A DNA stretch of 32,267 nucleotides. It comes from Gemmatimonadota bacterium (GTDB lineage: Bacteria > Gemmatimonadota > Gemmatimonadetes > Palauibacterales > KS3-K002). A model generated the notes under the pieces. The model ran no database searches, was not told where the DNA came from, and was given only the letters and a program-made list of their open reading frames with translations. Made by a program: the position numbers and the translations under genes. This document shows, piece by piece, positions 24,530 through 31,260 of this stretch (position 1 is the stretch's first letter; each line of letters begins with the position of its first letter). Location: assembly GCA_020350785.1 (NCBI GenBank), contig CP070722.1:214735-247001 (forward strand), written 5' to 3'.

Positions 24530-24568
24530 ACCCGGCGCTTCCTCGCGGGGTTCGCGGCGGCGCCGGGT
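24530..24568. other. Second stem-loop in the 24.4-24.9 kb intergenic region
   Basis: A 9-bp perfect stem (24530-24538 with 24560-24568) has an inner CGCG/CGCG pair (24544-24547 with 24553-24556). It lies 20 bases after the branched structure, and the two may belong to one RNA. Confidence 0.45.
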
Positions 24569-24569
24569 C

Positions 24570-24868
24570 GTCCACTAGGAATCCTTTGGCAAATCATGTG
24601 CGCGGTCCCGGCTCAACGGGGCCGGCGTCCCTACCCCCTTGCGATGGCTTGCTTTGTCCGACAGCCCCTCGCATCCGTCGCGGGCCCGAAAGTGTCGTGC
24701 TTTGTCCCGCTGTCGCGTTCCTGTGTCGCCTCAGACGACATTTTGCCCGGTCTTGGCCGAATTGCCGAGTCCGGGCTTACTGCTTGCTGTTAGGGTCGTC
24801 TGGTGCAAGATTGTAGAAGTCACGGCCTGCGATTAGCGAAACCCCGCCGCTATCTCGAGAGGTGACAC
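24570..24868. other. Leader region of the sigma-54 activator gene
   Basis: I support no gene in this stretch; three overlapping small frames have no ribosome sites. It presumably holds the activator's promoter. A GG-N10-GC arrangement at 24588-24601 resembles a sigma-54 -24/-12 element only loosely. AGAGGTGA before 24869 is the ribosome site. Confidence 0.35.
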
Positions 24869-26227
24869 GTGACGGCGAATCGCCGTGTGCAGGGCCACGT
24901 GCTGCTGATCGAAGACGCCCCTGAAGAGACCACCCGACTTCGCGTCCCTCTCGAGCGTCAGCGATACGTTGTCGACTACAGCCCCTGCGGCCCCCAAGCC
25001 GTTGAGGCCCTCCTCGCATCCCGGTACGATGTCGTGATTCTCTGCGCCTGCGGAATCGGGCCGAAGGGGCTATTCGTACTTAGTAGCGTACGGGCCCTGC
25101 AGTTGGACGCGCAGTTCATCGTGATGACAGACGACCATTCTGCGCACACGGCTGTGGAGGCGATGAAGCTCGGGGCGTTCGACTATCTGGTCAAGCCGGT
25201 CAATGTGGACGAGATGCTTCTTCGTGTGGAGCGGGCCTTGGAGAGCAATCGGCTGGAGCGCGAGGTCAGGGGGCTCCGCCGCGAGGTTCGCGGTCGAAAC
25301 CCGGCTGGTATCATCGGGGCGTCAGCAGGGATACGGCGCGTCATCGAGCTCGTCGAGCAGGTCGCCCCGACCGCAGCTTCGGTGTTGATCACCGGGGAGA
25401 CGGGTACGGGGAAGGAGTTGGCAGCCCGCGCCGTGCACGAGCTCTCGCCGAGAAGCGAGTGCCGCTTTGTACCGGTGAGCTGTGCGTCGCTGCCCGAAAC
25501 GCTGTTGGAATCAGAACTGTTCGGACATGTTAGGGGGAGCTTCACCGGAGCCGTGGCGAACCGGCGCGGGCTTTTCGAGGAAGCGGCCGGGGGAACGGCT
25601 TTCCTGGACGAGATCGAAGCGCTCTCGTGTTCGTTGCAACCTAAGCTTTTGAGGGTTATCGAGGAGAGGGTGGTTCAACGCATCGGTGCCAACCGGGAGA
25701 CCCCGGTCGATTTTCGGCTGATCGCAGCGTCCAACGCGAAGTTGGAGTCGAGGGTTGAAGAGGGCCGTTTTAGGGATGACCTATTCCACCGTTTGAACGT
25801 ATTCCCTATATGTCTGCCCCCTCTTCGTGAGCGACCCGAGGATATCCCGCTCTTGGCGATACACTTCCGCGATTTGTTTGCCAAGCGAGCTGGACTCCCG
25901 GCCCTCGACATAACTGAGAAAGCGATGGGCCAACTAATGGCTCACGACTGGCCCGGAAACATCCGTGAGTTGCGGAACTGCATCGAGAGAGGACTGATCC
26001 TCTGCGCGAAAAAGGATTCGCTGGATATCGATCTACCGTATGAGCGTGACGAGAGCCGCAGCTTTCTCCACGTGCCCCTCAGTCAGGAGTGGAGCCTCAG
26101 CCGCTTGGCTGACGAGTACACCAGGGCTGTAGTCGAGCACACCGAGGGGCATCGTAACCGCGCAGCCCGCATCCTCGGGATAGACCGCCGCACCCTCTAC
26201 CGAAAGATCCGCGAGCTGGATATCTGA
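24869..26227 (+). CDS. Sigma-54-dependent activator (NtrC type) with a Cys-substituted receiver
   Basis: 452-residue NtrC-like regulator with receiver (about 8-125), AAA+ (about 145-380) and Fis-type HTH (about 405-452) domains. The start is GTG 24869 after AGAGGTGA. The AAA+ core has Walker A GETGTGKE (176-183), the sigma-54-contact loop as GSFTGA (223-228, usual GAFTGA) and Walker B GGTAFLDEIE. In the receiver, the acidic pair Glu15/Asp16, Thr87 and Lys109 remain, but the phosphoacceptor Asp is Cys59 (VVILCACG, with Cys61 two residues on). Normal aspartyl phosphorylation is therefore impossible, and control may be phosphorylation-independent or redox-based. No histidine kinase gene is adjacent. 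An orphan HTH protein follows immediately. Confidence 0.92.
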   Translation: MTANRRVQGHVLLIEDAPEETTRLRVPLERQRYVVDYSPCGPQAVEALLASRYDVVILCACGIGPKGLFVLSSVRALQLDAQFIVMTDDHSAHTAVEAMKLGAFDYLVKPVNVDEMLLRVERALESNRLEREVRGLRREVRGRNPAGIIGASAGIRRVIELVEQVAPTAASVLITGETGTGKELAARAVHELSPRSECRFVPVSCASLPETLLESELFGHVRGSFTGAVANRRGLFEEAAGGTAFLDEIEALSCSLQPKLLRVIEERVVQRIGANRETPVDFRLIAASNAKLESRVEEGRFRDDLFHRLNVFPICLPPLRERPEDIPLLAIHFRDLFAKRAGLPALDITEKAMGQLMAHDWPGNIRELRNCIERGLILCAKKDSLDIDLPYERDESRSFLHVPLSQEWSLSRLADEYTRAVVEHTEGHRNRAARILGIDRRTLYRKIRELDI

Positions 26228-26271
26228 GTTCGAGCCGCATGTGACCTGAAGACCGCCTTGCTCGTCTAGTC

Positions 26272-26301
26272 GGTGGCGGGGTGGACGACCCCTTTTCCAC
26301 C
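26272..26301 (+). other. Hairpin with T-run before the orphan HTH gene
   Basis: An inner stem GGGGT/ACCCC (26278-26282 with 26288-26292) is followed by TTTT, and outer GGTGG/CCACC (26272-26276 with 26297-26301) can pair across it. It lies between the activator stop (26227) and the next ribosome site (26302). It could be a weak terminator or attenuator that separates expression of the two genes. Confidence 0.45.
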
Positions 26302-26312
26302 GGAGAACCAGG

Positions 26313-26525
26313 ATGATATACATCGAATCGCCGAGGCAGCGGGCGGGGCGTAGGGTTGTGTCTTGGGAGTACGCGTTGCGTGAGGAGTGGACCCTCAAGC
26401 GATTGGAGGACGAATACATTTGTGCGGTTCTCCAGTCGGTGGGTGGTCAGCGTGAGCGCGCGGCTAGTATCCTCGGCATCGATCGCCGGACCCTCGATCA
26501 GAAGATTCTCGAGCTGACCGATTAG
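26313..26525 (+). CDS. Free-standing Fis-type HTH protein (70 residues)
   Basis: Small DNA-binding protein consisting almost only of a Fis/NtrC-type helix-turn-helix. The last 48 residues match the C-terminus of the adjacent sigma-54 activator at 28 positions, and the AxILGIDRRTL recognition region is nearly identical. GGAG at 26302-26305 gives a well-spaced ribosome site for the ATG, so it is likely an expressed gene rather than a remnant. It has no receiver or AAA+ part. It could bind the activator's own sites and compete with it, or form mixed dimers. Both are inference from the similarity and adjacency. Confidence 0.75.
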   Translation: MIYIESPRQRAGRRVVSWEYALREEWTLKRLEDEYICAVLQSVGGQRERAASILGIDRRTLDQKILELTD

Positions 26526-26671
26526 ACAGAGCCGCAAGTAGGCGATAAGTACTTCGCCTCGACCTTCCAGAACCTCTCCAGAACGCTTCCAATTATCCGC
26601 ATCAGGTGACCACCGAAGCGCGGACCTCGTCATACAAGTAGCAGGGCATTCCCCAAAACCTGGAGGTCCAG

Positions 26672-27202
26672 ATGAGACGGTTGATCCTCATGCCGTTCGC
26701 TGTGTATGCCCTGTTCGGTTGCGAGCTAACCGATGTCACCTCTGTGGAGGGCGATTTGGCCACCAATCCTCCGGGAGAATCGGGTACGGATCAAGTCGCC
26801 TTGAGCGTCGACATCGACATCAAGCCCGCCAGCGTCAACAACGTTGTCAGCCTTCAACCGCGCGGCCTGAGCATGGTTCCGGTGGCGATTCTGGGAACTG
26901 AGAGCTTCGATGTGCTCTGGGTGGATGTGAGCACAGTGGCGTTCGGCCCCGGTGAGGCCGAGCCGGTCCACGATGTGGCGAATACTTGTGCGAGTTGTGG
27001 TCACCACCTCCAGGACGTAGACGGCGACGGCGTGATCGATCTGGTGTTGCATTTTCGCGTCCAGGAGGCTTTCGACCCGAGCGACGCGGCTATCACCGAG
27101 GCATGCCTTGATGGCCTAACGCTCGACGACGAAGGCATTCCGGAGGAAGTAGCGGGAGTGCCTTTTTCCGGCTGTGACGCGGTACGCCTGGTAAGCATGT
27201 GA
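26672..27202 (+). CDS. Predicted lipoprotein with IDIKP...AILGTxxFDV domain
   Basis: 176-residue protein with TGGAGGT before the ATG. A short signal ends in a lipobox (LFGC, Cys17). The domain at about 47-125 has the pattern VDIDIKPAS...VPVAILGTESFDV...VDVSTVAFGP...DVDGDGVIDLVLHF. I recognise this as a conserved secreted domain seen, often repeated, in environmental bacteria. DVDGDG resembles a calcium-binding loop. NTCASCGHH adds a CxxC. Function is unknown. It follows the activator/HTH pair on the same strand and could be one of their targets, but I find no clear -24/-12 promoter before it. A strong terminator follows at 27307. Confidence 0.75.
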   Translation: MRRLILMPFAVYALFGCELTDVTSVEGDLATNPPGESGTDQVALSVDIDIKPASVNNVVSLQPRGLSMVPVAILGTESFDVLWVDVSTVAFGPGEAEPVHDVANTCASCGHHLQDVDGDGVIDLVLHFRVQEAFDPSDAAITEACLDGLTLDDEGIPEEVAGVPFSGCDAVRLVSM

Positions 27203-27306
27203 CACCGGCCCTCGCTTCAGGCGGCGACGATCGGAAGGGTCGCGGGACGATGTCGTGATCCCAGTGGGGATGATCGGGCAGCCGCAGCTGTAGCCGAGGG
27301 TCCGGG

Positions 27307-27342
27307 AGCAGGGCGGTCCATGGGGACCGCCCTGCTATTTCT
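27307..27342 (+). terminator. Strong intrinsic terminator after the lipoprotein
   Basis: A 13-bp perfect stem (27307-27319 with 27324-27336) with loop ATGG is followed by ATTTCT. It serves the gene ending at 27202. The remaining gap to 27437 is otherwise featureless. Confidence 0.85.
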
Positions 27343-27437
27343 GCACGCACAGCTGCTCGGTGCAGCGAGACGCACCGCCAATAAGAGATCTGCTGCGTTT
27401 GGTGGGAAGCATCTCTGGAGGCACTTCCCAGCGGTTA

Positions 27438-28022
27438 TTAGGCGAAATAGCGGGCGATTATCTCGGCTCGCTCCACCCTGAACTCCCCATCGCTGAGCTC
27501 CCCGGCGTCACGCCGTCGCTGGAGCGCGTCCAGCTCGTCCTTCAGCTTCTCGCGCGTCTCGGTTCGGAAGCGGGAACGGTGGGCCAGGGCGATGGCGACG
27601 ACGATGGGTATCAGCACCCAACCCAGCGGGTTGAGTATGAGGGCACCCAGGATCCAGACCAGCGCGATGAACACGCCGAAGCCCGTCAGTTCCAGTGCGA
27701 TCAGGACGAGGCCGGTGAGCACGGCGGCCGTGAAGGGATGGCGAGGATCGCGCACGATCGTCGCCCACTCGCCGCGGTCGCGTGGTAGCGTCTTGCGGAC
27801 GTCAACGATCGCGTCGCTCACGGAACGCGCCAGCCGCTTCACCTTGTCCTTCGCCTTCCCGACCTGACCTCGGCTCTCTTCCATCAGGTCAAGTGACCAG
27901 CCGCAGCGTTCGCAGGTCGCTTCCGCGACCTCGATGCCGGCGCGGCGGGTGGCGATCTCCAGCCGAACGGAGCCCCCACAATCCGGACATTCCACGCCGG
28001 GCAGCTTGAAGCTTTTCTTCAT
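27438..28022 (-). CDS. Zinc-ribbon membrane protein with SHOCT-like C-terminus
   Basis: 194-residue protein. ATG 28022 has GGAGAACC upstream, and the longer frame is not supported. A zinc ribbon is formed by Cys12/Cys15 (CPDC) and Cys37/Cys40 (CERC). A charged linker follows, then two hydrophobic segments at about 97-145 that probably form a membrane hairpin. The C-terminal segment LDALQRRRDAGELSDGEFRVERAEIIAR is typical of SHOCT-like short C-terminal domains. Binding of a metal and membrane location are likely; function is unknown. It is transcribed divergently from the DsbA-like gene. Confidence 0.75.
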   Translation of the reverse strand: MKKSFKLPGVECPDCGGSVRLEIATRRAGIEVAEATCERCGWSLDLMEESRGQVGKAKDKVKRLARSVSDAIVDVRKTLPRDRGEWATIVRDPRHPFTAAVLTGLVLIALELTGFGVFIALVWILGALILNPLGWVLIPIVVAIALAHRSRFRTETREKLKDELDALQRRRDAGELSDGEFRVERAEIIARYFA

Positions 28023-28193
28023 GGTTCTCCAGCTCGCTTCTGCTAGGAACGAACCCTCCGGCCCGTAAGCTGGGAGCGGGCCACCGCGCCGGCAACCTGA
28101 CGGCCCGGGCTTGGCATATGCCCATGCCTCAAGCATCTTACGCGCCATATCTGACTCGGGCAGATCTTCTGAGAATCACCGACGGGAAAAGAC

Positions 28194-28829
28194 ATGGCGA
28201 CACGCACCAAGATCATCTACCTGTTCCTCGGCCTGGCGGTAGGCTTCGCCGCCGGCTTCCCCCTGGGACGCGGAAGCGCGCCCGACGCGGCTTCCTGGAG
28301 CCGGACTTTCGGCATGGAGCTGGAGGGCCGGCCGTTGCGTGGATCCCTGGACGCGCCGGTCACCATCATCGAGTTCACCGACTACGAGTGCCCATTCTGC
28401 CGGCGCTACTTCGAGACGACCTATCCGCTACTGCTCCAGCGTTACGGTGATCGCGTCAGCTACACCGTGCGGCACTTCCCGGTCAGCTACCAGCATCGGC
28501 GGGCCCGCAAAGCGGCCGAGGCGGCAGAATGTGCGGGAGACCAGGGCCGGTTCTTCGAGTACCACGATGTTCTATTCAAGAACAGCAGGGCGCTGGACGA
28601 CCGGAGCCTGGTGGGTTACGCGGCCCAAACGGGCCTCGACTCCAACCGCTTCCAGACGTGCCTGGAGTCCGGCACGAAGTCGGAGGTGGTGGACGAGGAC
28701 ATTCAGGCGGGCATCGCCCGGGGCATCATGGGCACGCCCACCTTCCTGATCAACGGCCGCATCATCGTGGGGGCGCAACCGGTCGAGATGTTCCAGCGGG
28801 AAATCGAACGCGAACTGGCGGCGGAGTAG
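28194..28829 (+). CDS. Membrane-anchored DsbA-family thioredoxin-fold protein
   Basis: 211-residue protein with an N-terminal membrane anchor or uncleaved signal (about 7-24) and a DsbA/thioredoxin_4 domain. The active site CPFC (Cys66, Cys69) is in FTDYECPFCRRYF, and the cis-proline loop is GTPTFLINGR. It resembles DsbA-like oxidoreductases fused to a single anchor (BdbD type), which introduce or shuffle disulfides in exported proteins. The ribosome site (GGGAAAAG) is weak. No DsbB/VKOR partner is in the window. Confidence 0.92.
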   Translation: MATRTKIIYLFLGLAVGFAAGFPLGRGSAPDAASWSRTFGMELEGRPLRGSLDAPVTIIEFTDYECPFCRRYFETTYPLLLQRYGDRVSYTVRHFPVSYQHRRARKAAEAAECAGDQGRFFEYHDVLFKNSRALDDRSLVGYAAQTGLDSNRFQTCLESGTKSEVVDEDIQAGIARGIMGTPTFLINGRIIVGAQPVEMFQREIERELAAE

Positions 28830-28852
28830 TCGATCTCAACGCCACTAAGAAC

Positions 28853-28887
28853 GAGCCCGAAGGATCTGCCTCCGGGCTCGTTTCTCT
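28853..28887 (+). terminator. Terminator after the DsbA-like gene
   Basis: An 11-bp stem with one A-C mismatch (28853-28863 with 28869-28879) is followed by GTTTCTCTT. It lies between convergent genes and belongs to the recurrent GAGCCCGGAGG-type hairpin family. Confidence 0.8.
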
Positions 28888-28919
28888 TGCCAAGATTTCG
28901 GTTGGGCTCGAGGTGAACT

Positions 28920-29684
28920 CTAGGAATCGTCCTCGTCGTCCTCGTCGTCCTCGTCGTCATCTTCATCGTGCGGCACGCCATCGTGGTCGTCGTCTTCGTA
29001 GCTCTCGAACGAGTTCTCGATATTGTCCCGCACCAGCTCCTCGTTCTCACCGCCTGGCAGGGCCGTGCTCGGGTCGATCACCGTCGTGCCGTCCATGAAC
29101 CAGGTCAGGACGTCGATGCTCAAAGTCACGTTGTAGGAGTTGCCCGGCTCGATCACCAACCCGGGGTCCGGGAACTCCTGTTCGATCTCGGCGTCAACAT
29201 CGGTCGTGAAGGTTGAGGGCGCACCGCCGTTCCACGTGTAATCCACGATCACGGACACGATCTCGAACTCGATCTCCTCATAGGTGCCGGGCTCCACGTC
29301 CACCGTGAAGCCGGTGACCACCGACCCATCCAAACTGAGGTCTATCGTCCGCGGTCCAAGCTGCAGCTCCTCACAGGAATCATCCTCGGACCCTTCGATC
29401 TCGTCTTCGTCGTCATCGCACCCCGCGACGGACTCGGCTCGCTCGAGCTCGATCTCGCTGAGCACGATCTGCACCGACGTGATGGTCAGCTCGTTGATCC
29501 CGTCGGTCAGGCGCAGCTCGCCGTCGGCAAGAAGGCGCGCCGCCGAGGGCGCGGGACCCCCTACCGGAACCATCAGAGACAGACTCATCGGGGCTTGCCC
29601 TCCGTTGGGGCCCGTGGATGCGCTGTCGCAAGCCACCACTGCCAACGCAACGGTCAGCGCCACGGTCATTGTTTTGAGCTTCAT
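28920..29684 (-). CDS. DUF4382-like lipoprotein with an extreme acidic C-terminal tail
   Basis: 254-residue lipoprotein. ATG 29684 follows GGAGAGGGTG; the frame is open further upstream but without a ribosome site. The lipobox is VVACDS (Cys19). The main domain (about 50-220) contains LTITSVQIVLSEIELERAE, RTIDLSLDG and VDVEPGTYEEIEFEI, which resembles DUF4382-type beta-sandwich lipoproteins. The last 25 residues are almost only Asp and Glu. A DDDHDGVPHDED stretch begins this tail and resembles thrombospondin type-3 calcium-binding repeats. The tail DNA (about 28923-28970) is a run of GTC/CTC-like triplets prone to slippage. Calcium binding at the cell surface is a reasonable guess. Confidence 0.8.
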   Translation of the reverse strand: MKLKTMTVALTVALAVVACDSASTGPNGGQAPMSLSLMVPVGGPAPSAARLLADGELRLTDGINELTITSVQIVLSEIELERAESVAGCDDDEDEIEGSEDDSCEELQLGPRTIDLSLDGSVVTGFTVDVEPGTYEEIEFEIVSVIVDYTWNGGAPSTFTTDVDAEIEQEFPDPGLVIEPGNSYNVTLSIDVLTWFMDGTTVIDPSTALPGGENEELVRDNIENSFESYEDDDHDGVPHDEDDDEDDEDDEDDS

Positions 29685-30156
29685 CACCCTCTCCTCTTCG
29701 AATTCTGGATTGCTGCGGGCAGCCGCCCGTCTTGCCTCAATACAATAATAGCAGGGATCGGGCCAGCAGGTGTGTGATCGAGGCAACTTCAGTGCCGGCA
29801 ACGGGAAAGGCTGGTGGGCCGGCCACCGATAGGGGTGGTCCCGCGCTGTAGCATTTCGATACAGGTGCTGCGAAGCGTGAACATCGTTAAGAATTGCAGG
29901 TCTTCCGGGACTGATTGACGCCCTGTCAGCTCGAAGTAGGTTGCAGGCACTCGGCTGGCTCTTTCGAAGCGTGGGGTAAGACCCGGAGAACTTCCTCCGG
30001 GCCTGGTACTTTGGGGCGTGACGCAACGTTTTCCGGCGGCTGTGCGTAGTCATGTAGACGGTAGGCGTTACACCGGGTCCGCTCCCGCAACGCAGCCGCT
30101 GGGGGCGGATACCGAGGATGCAGAAGAACTCGACCCCGGGTTCGAGGGGACGAAAG
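29685..30156. other. Divergent intergenic region with an isolated hairpin
   Basis: This 472-base gap has no supported gene; the long minus-strand frame across it is an N-terminal run-on of the lipoprotein frame. It must contain promoters for the lipoprotein and the RND adaptor. TATTAT on the minus strand near 29750 is a possible -10, without a good -35. A terminator-like hairpin at 29982-30001 sits in it without any gene to terminate. Confidence 0.4.
29982..30001. terminator. Orphan terminator-like hairpin
   Basis: A 7-bp stem CCCGGAG/CTCCGGG lies at 29982-29988 and 29995-30001. It resembles the hairpins at 14800 and 28853 but follows no recognisable gene. It may end an unseen small RNA or a leader transcript. 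Confidence 0.4.
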
Positions 30157-31260
30157 ATGATGATAGGAATCTCGAGGTCGGCGCCGCTGGCGTCGGTCCT
30201 CTATTGCCTGGTGGCCGCGGCCTGCTCGCGCGGTGACAGCGCTCAGCAAGGCTCGGCGGGGCGGCCCGGCGGCCCGGGCGGCAGCGGCTTGGCGGTCCCC
30301 GTGGCTGCCGTGGAGGTGGCTCGCCGCGATTTGACGCGCACGGTGACGGTCACAGGCCCGGTCGAGCCGATCCGTACCGTCTCGGTGAACGCCCAGATGG
30401 CGGGCACGGTCGTCCGGGTGCTGGTCGAGGAGGGCGACCGGGTGCGCGAGGGCCAGCCGATGGCCGAGCTGGACGCGCGGGAGACGTCGGCCCAGCTCGA
30501 GCGAGCGCGGGCGGTGCTGGCCAACGCGGAGGCGGCTTACCAACGCGCCGAGCGGCTTCAGGCCAACGGTCTGACCACCGATGCGGAGCTCGATGCGGCG
30601 CGTTCCGTCTTCGAGATAGCCAAGGCGGACGTCGAGCTATGGCAGACGCGACTGGCCTTCAGTCGGATCGGCGCTCCGGTGTCCGGCGTGGTCACGGCAA
30701 AGCGCGTGGAGCACGGTAGCGCGGTCTCGACCAACCAGGCGATGTTCGAGATCGCCGACGACTCTTTGCTGGTCGTCAGGGTACGGGTCTCGGAGCTTGA
30801 TGTCGTCCAACTCGAGCCCGGCGCACCCGTGAGTTTGCGGCTCGATGCCTATCCCGATGCGCGCATCGCTGGTCGTATCCGGCGCATCTTTCCCAGCGCC
30901 GATCCCGCCAGCCGCCTGGTCCCCGTGGAAGTGGCGCTGGCCCGCACACCGGAGGGGGTGGCGGTGCGACCGGGCTTCCTGGCCCGGGTCGACTTCGACC
31001 TGGACCGCAGGGAGGGCGTGCTGGCTGTCCCGGCGTCCGCCATCGGGGTGGCCAACGGCGGAGCCTTCGTCTACATCGTCGATGCCGATACTCTCATCCG
31101 CCGGCCGGTGGAAACCGGGCTGACCGCCGCCGGCTGGATCGAAGTCAGGCGGGGCGTCGATCCCGGTGAGAGCGTCGTGACGTCGGGCCACGTGAACTTG
31201 CGGGCCGGAACGCCGGTCCGCGTGAGCGAGGTACTCTCGGCAGGCGGAGAAACCCTATGA
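30157..31260 (+). CDS. RND efflux periplasmic adaptor (membrane fusion) lipoprotein
   Basis: 367-residue HlyD/MFP-family adaptor. I start at ATG 30157 (next codon also ATG), preceded by GAGGGGAC. The lipobox AAACSRG gives Cys23. The beta-barrel and lipoyl halves flank a coiled coil: VNAQMAGTVVRVLVEEGDRVREGQ (first lipoyl half), the Ala/Glu-rich hairpin (about 112-165), SRIGAPVSGVVTAKRVEHGSAV (second half), then the barrel and membrane-proximal domains. It links the inner-membrane pump to an outer-membrane channel. Its stop overlaps the permease start (ATGA), so the two are translationally coupled. No TolC-like gene is in the window. Substrate unknown. Confidence 0.93.
   Translation: MMIGISRSAPLASVLYCLVAAACSRGDSAQQGSAGRPGGPGGSGLAVPVAAVEVARRDLTRTVTVTGPVEPIRTVSVNAQMAGTVVRVLVEEGDRVREGQPMAELDARETSAQLERARAVLANAEAAYQRAERLQANGLTTDAELDAARSVFEIAKADVELWQTRLAFSRIGAPVSGVVTAKRVEHGSAVSTNQAMFEIADDSLLVVRVRVSELDVVQLEPGAPVSLRLDAYPDARIAGRIRRIFPSADPASRLVPVEVALARTPEGVAVRPGFLARVDFDLDRREGVLAVPASAIGVANGGAFVYIVDADTLIRRPVETGLTAAGWIEVRRGVDPGESVVTSGHVNLRAGTPVRVSEVLSAGGETL

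Noticed and set aside
24588..24601. GG-N10-GC element resembling a sigma-54 promoter
   Set aside because: It lacks the TTGC -12 context and lies about 270 bases before the activator; such spacing arises often by chance in GC-rich DNA.
24506..24836. Overlapping small plus-strand frames of 65-95 codons
   Set aside because: They have no ribosome sites, low-complexity Arg/Pro/Ser composition and no domain resemblance.
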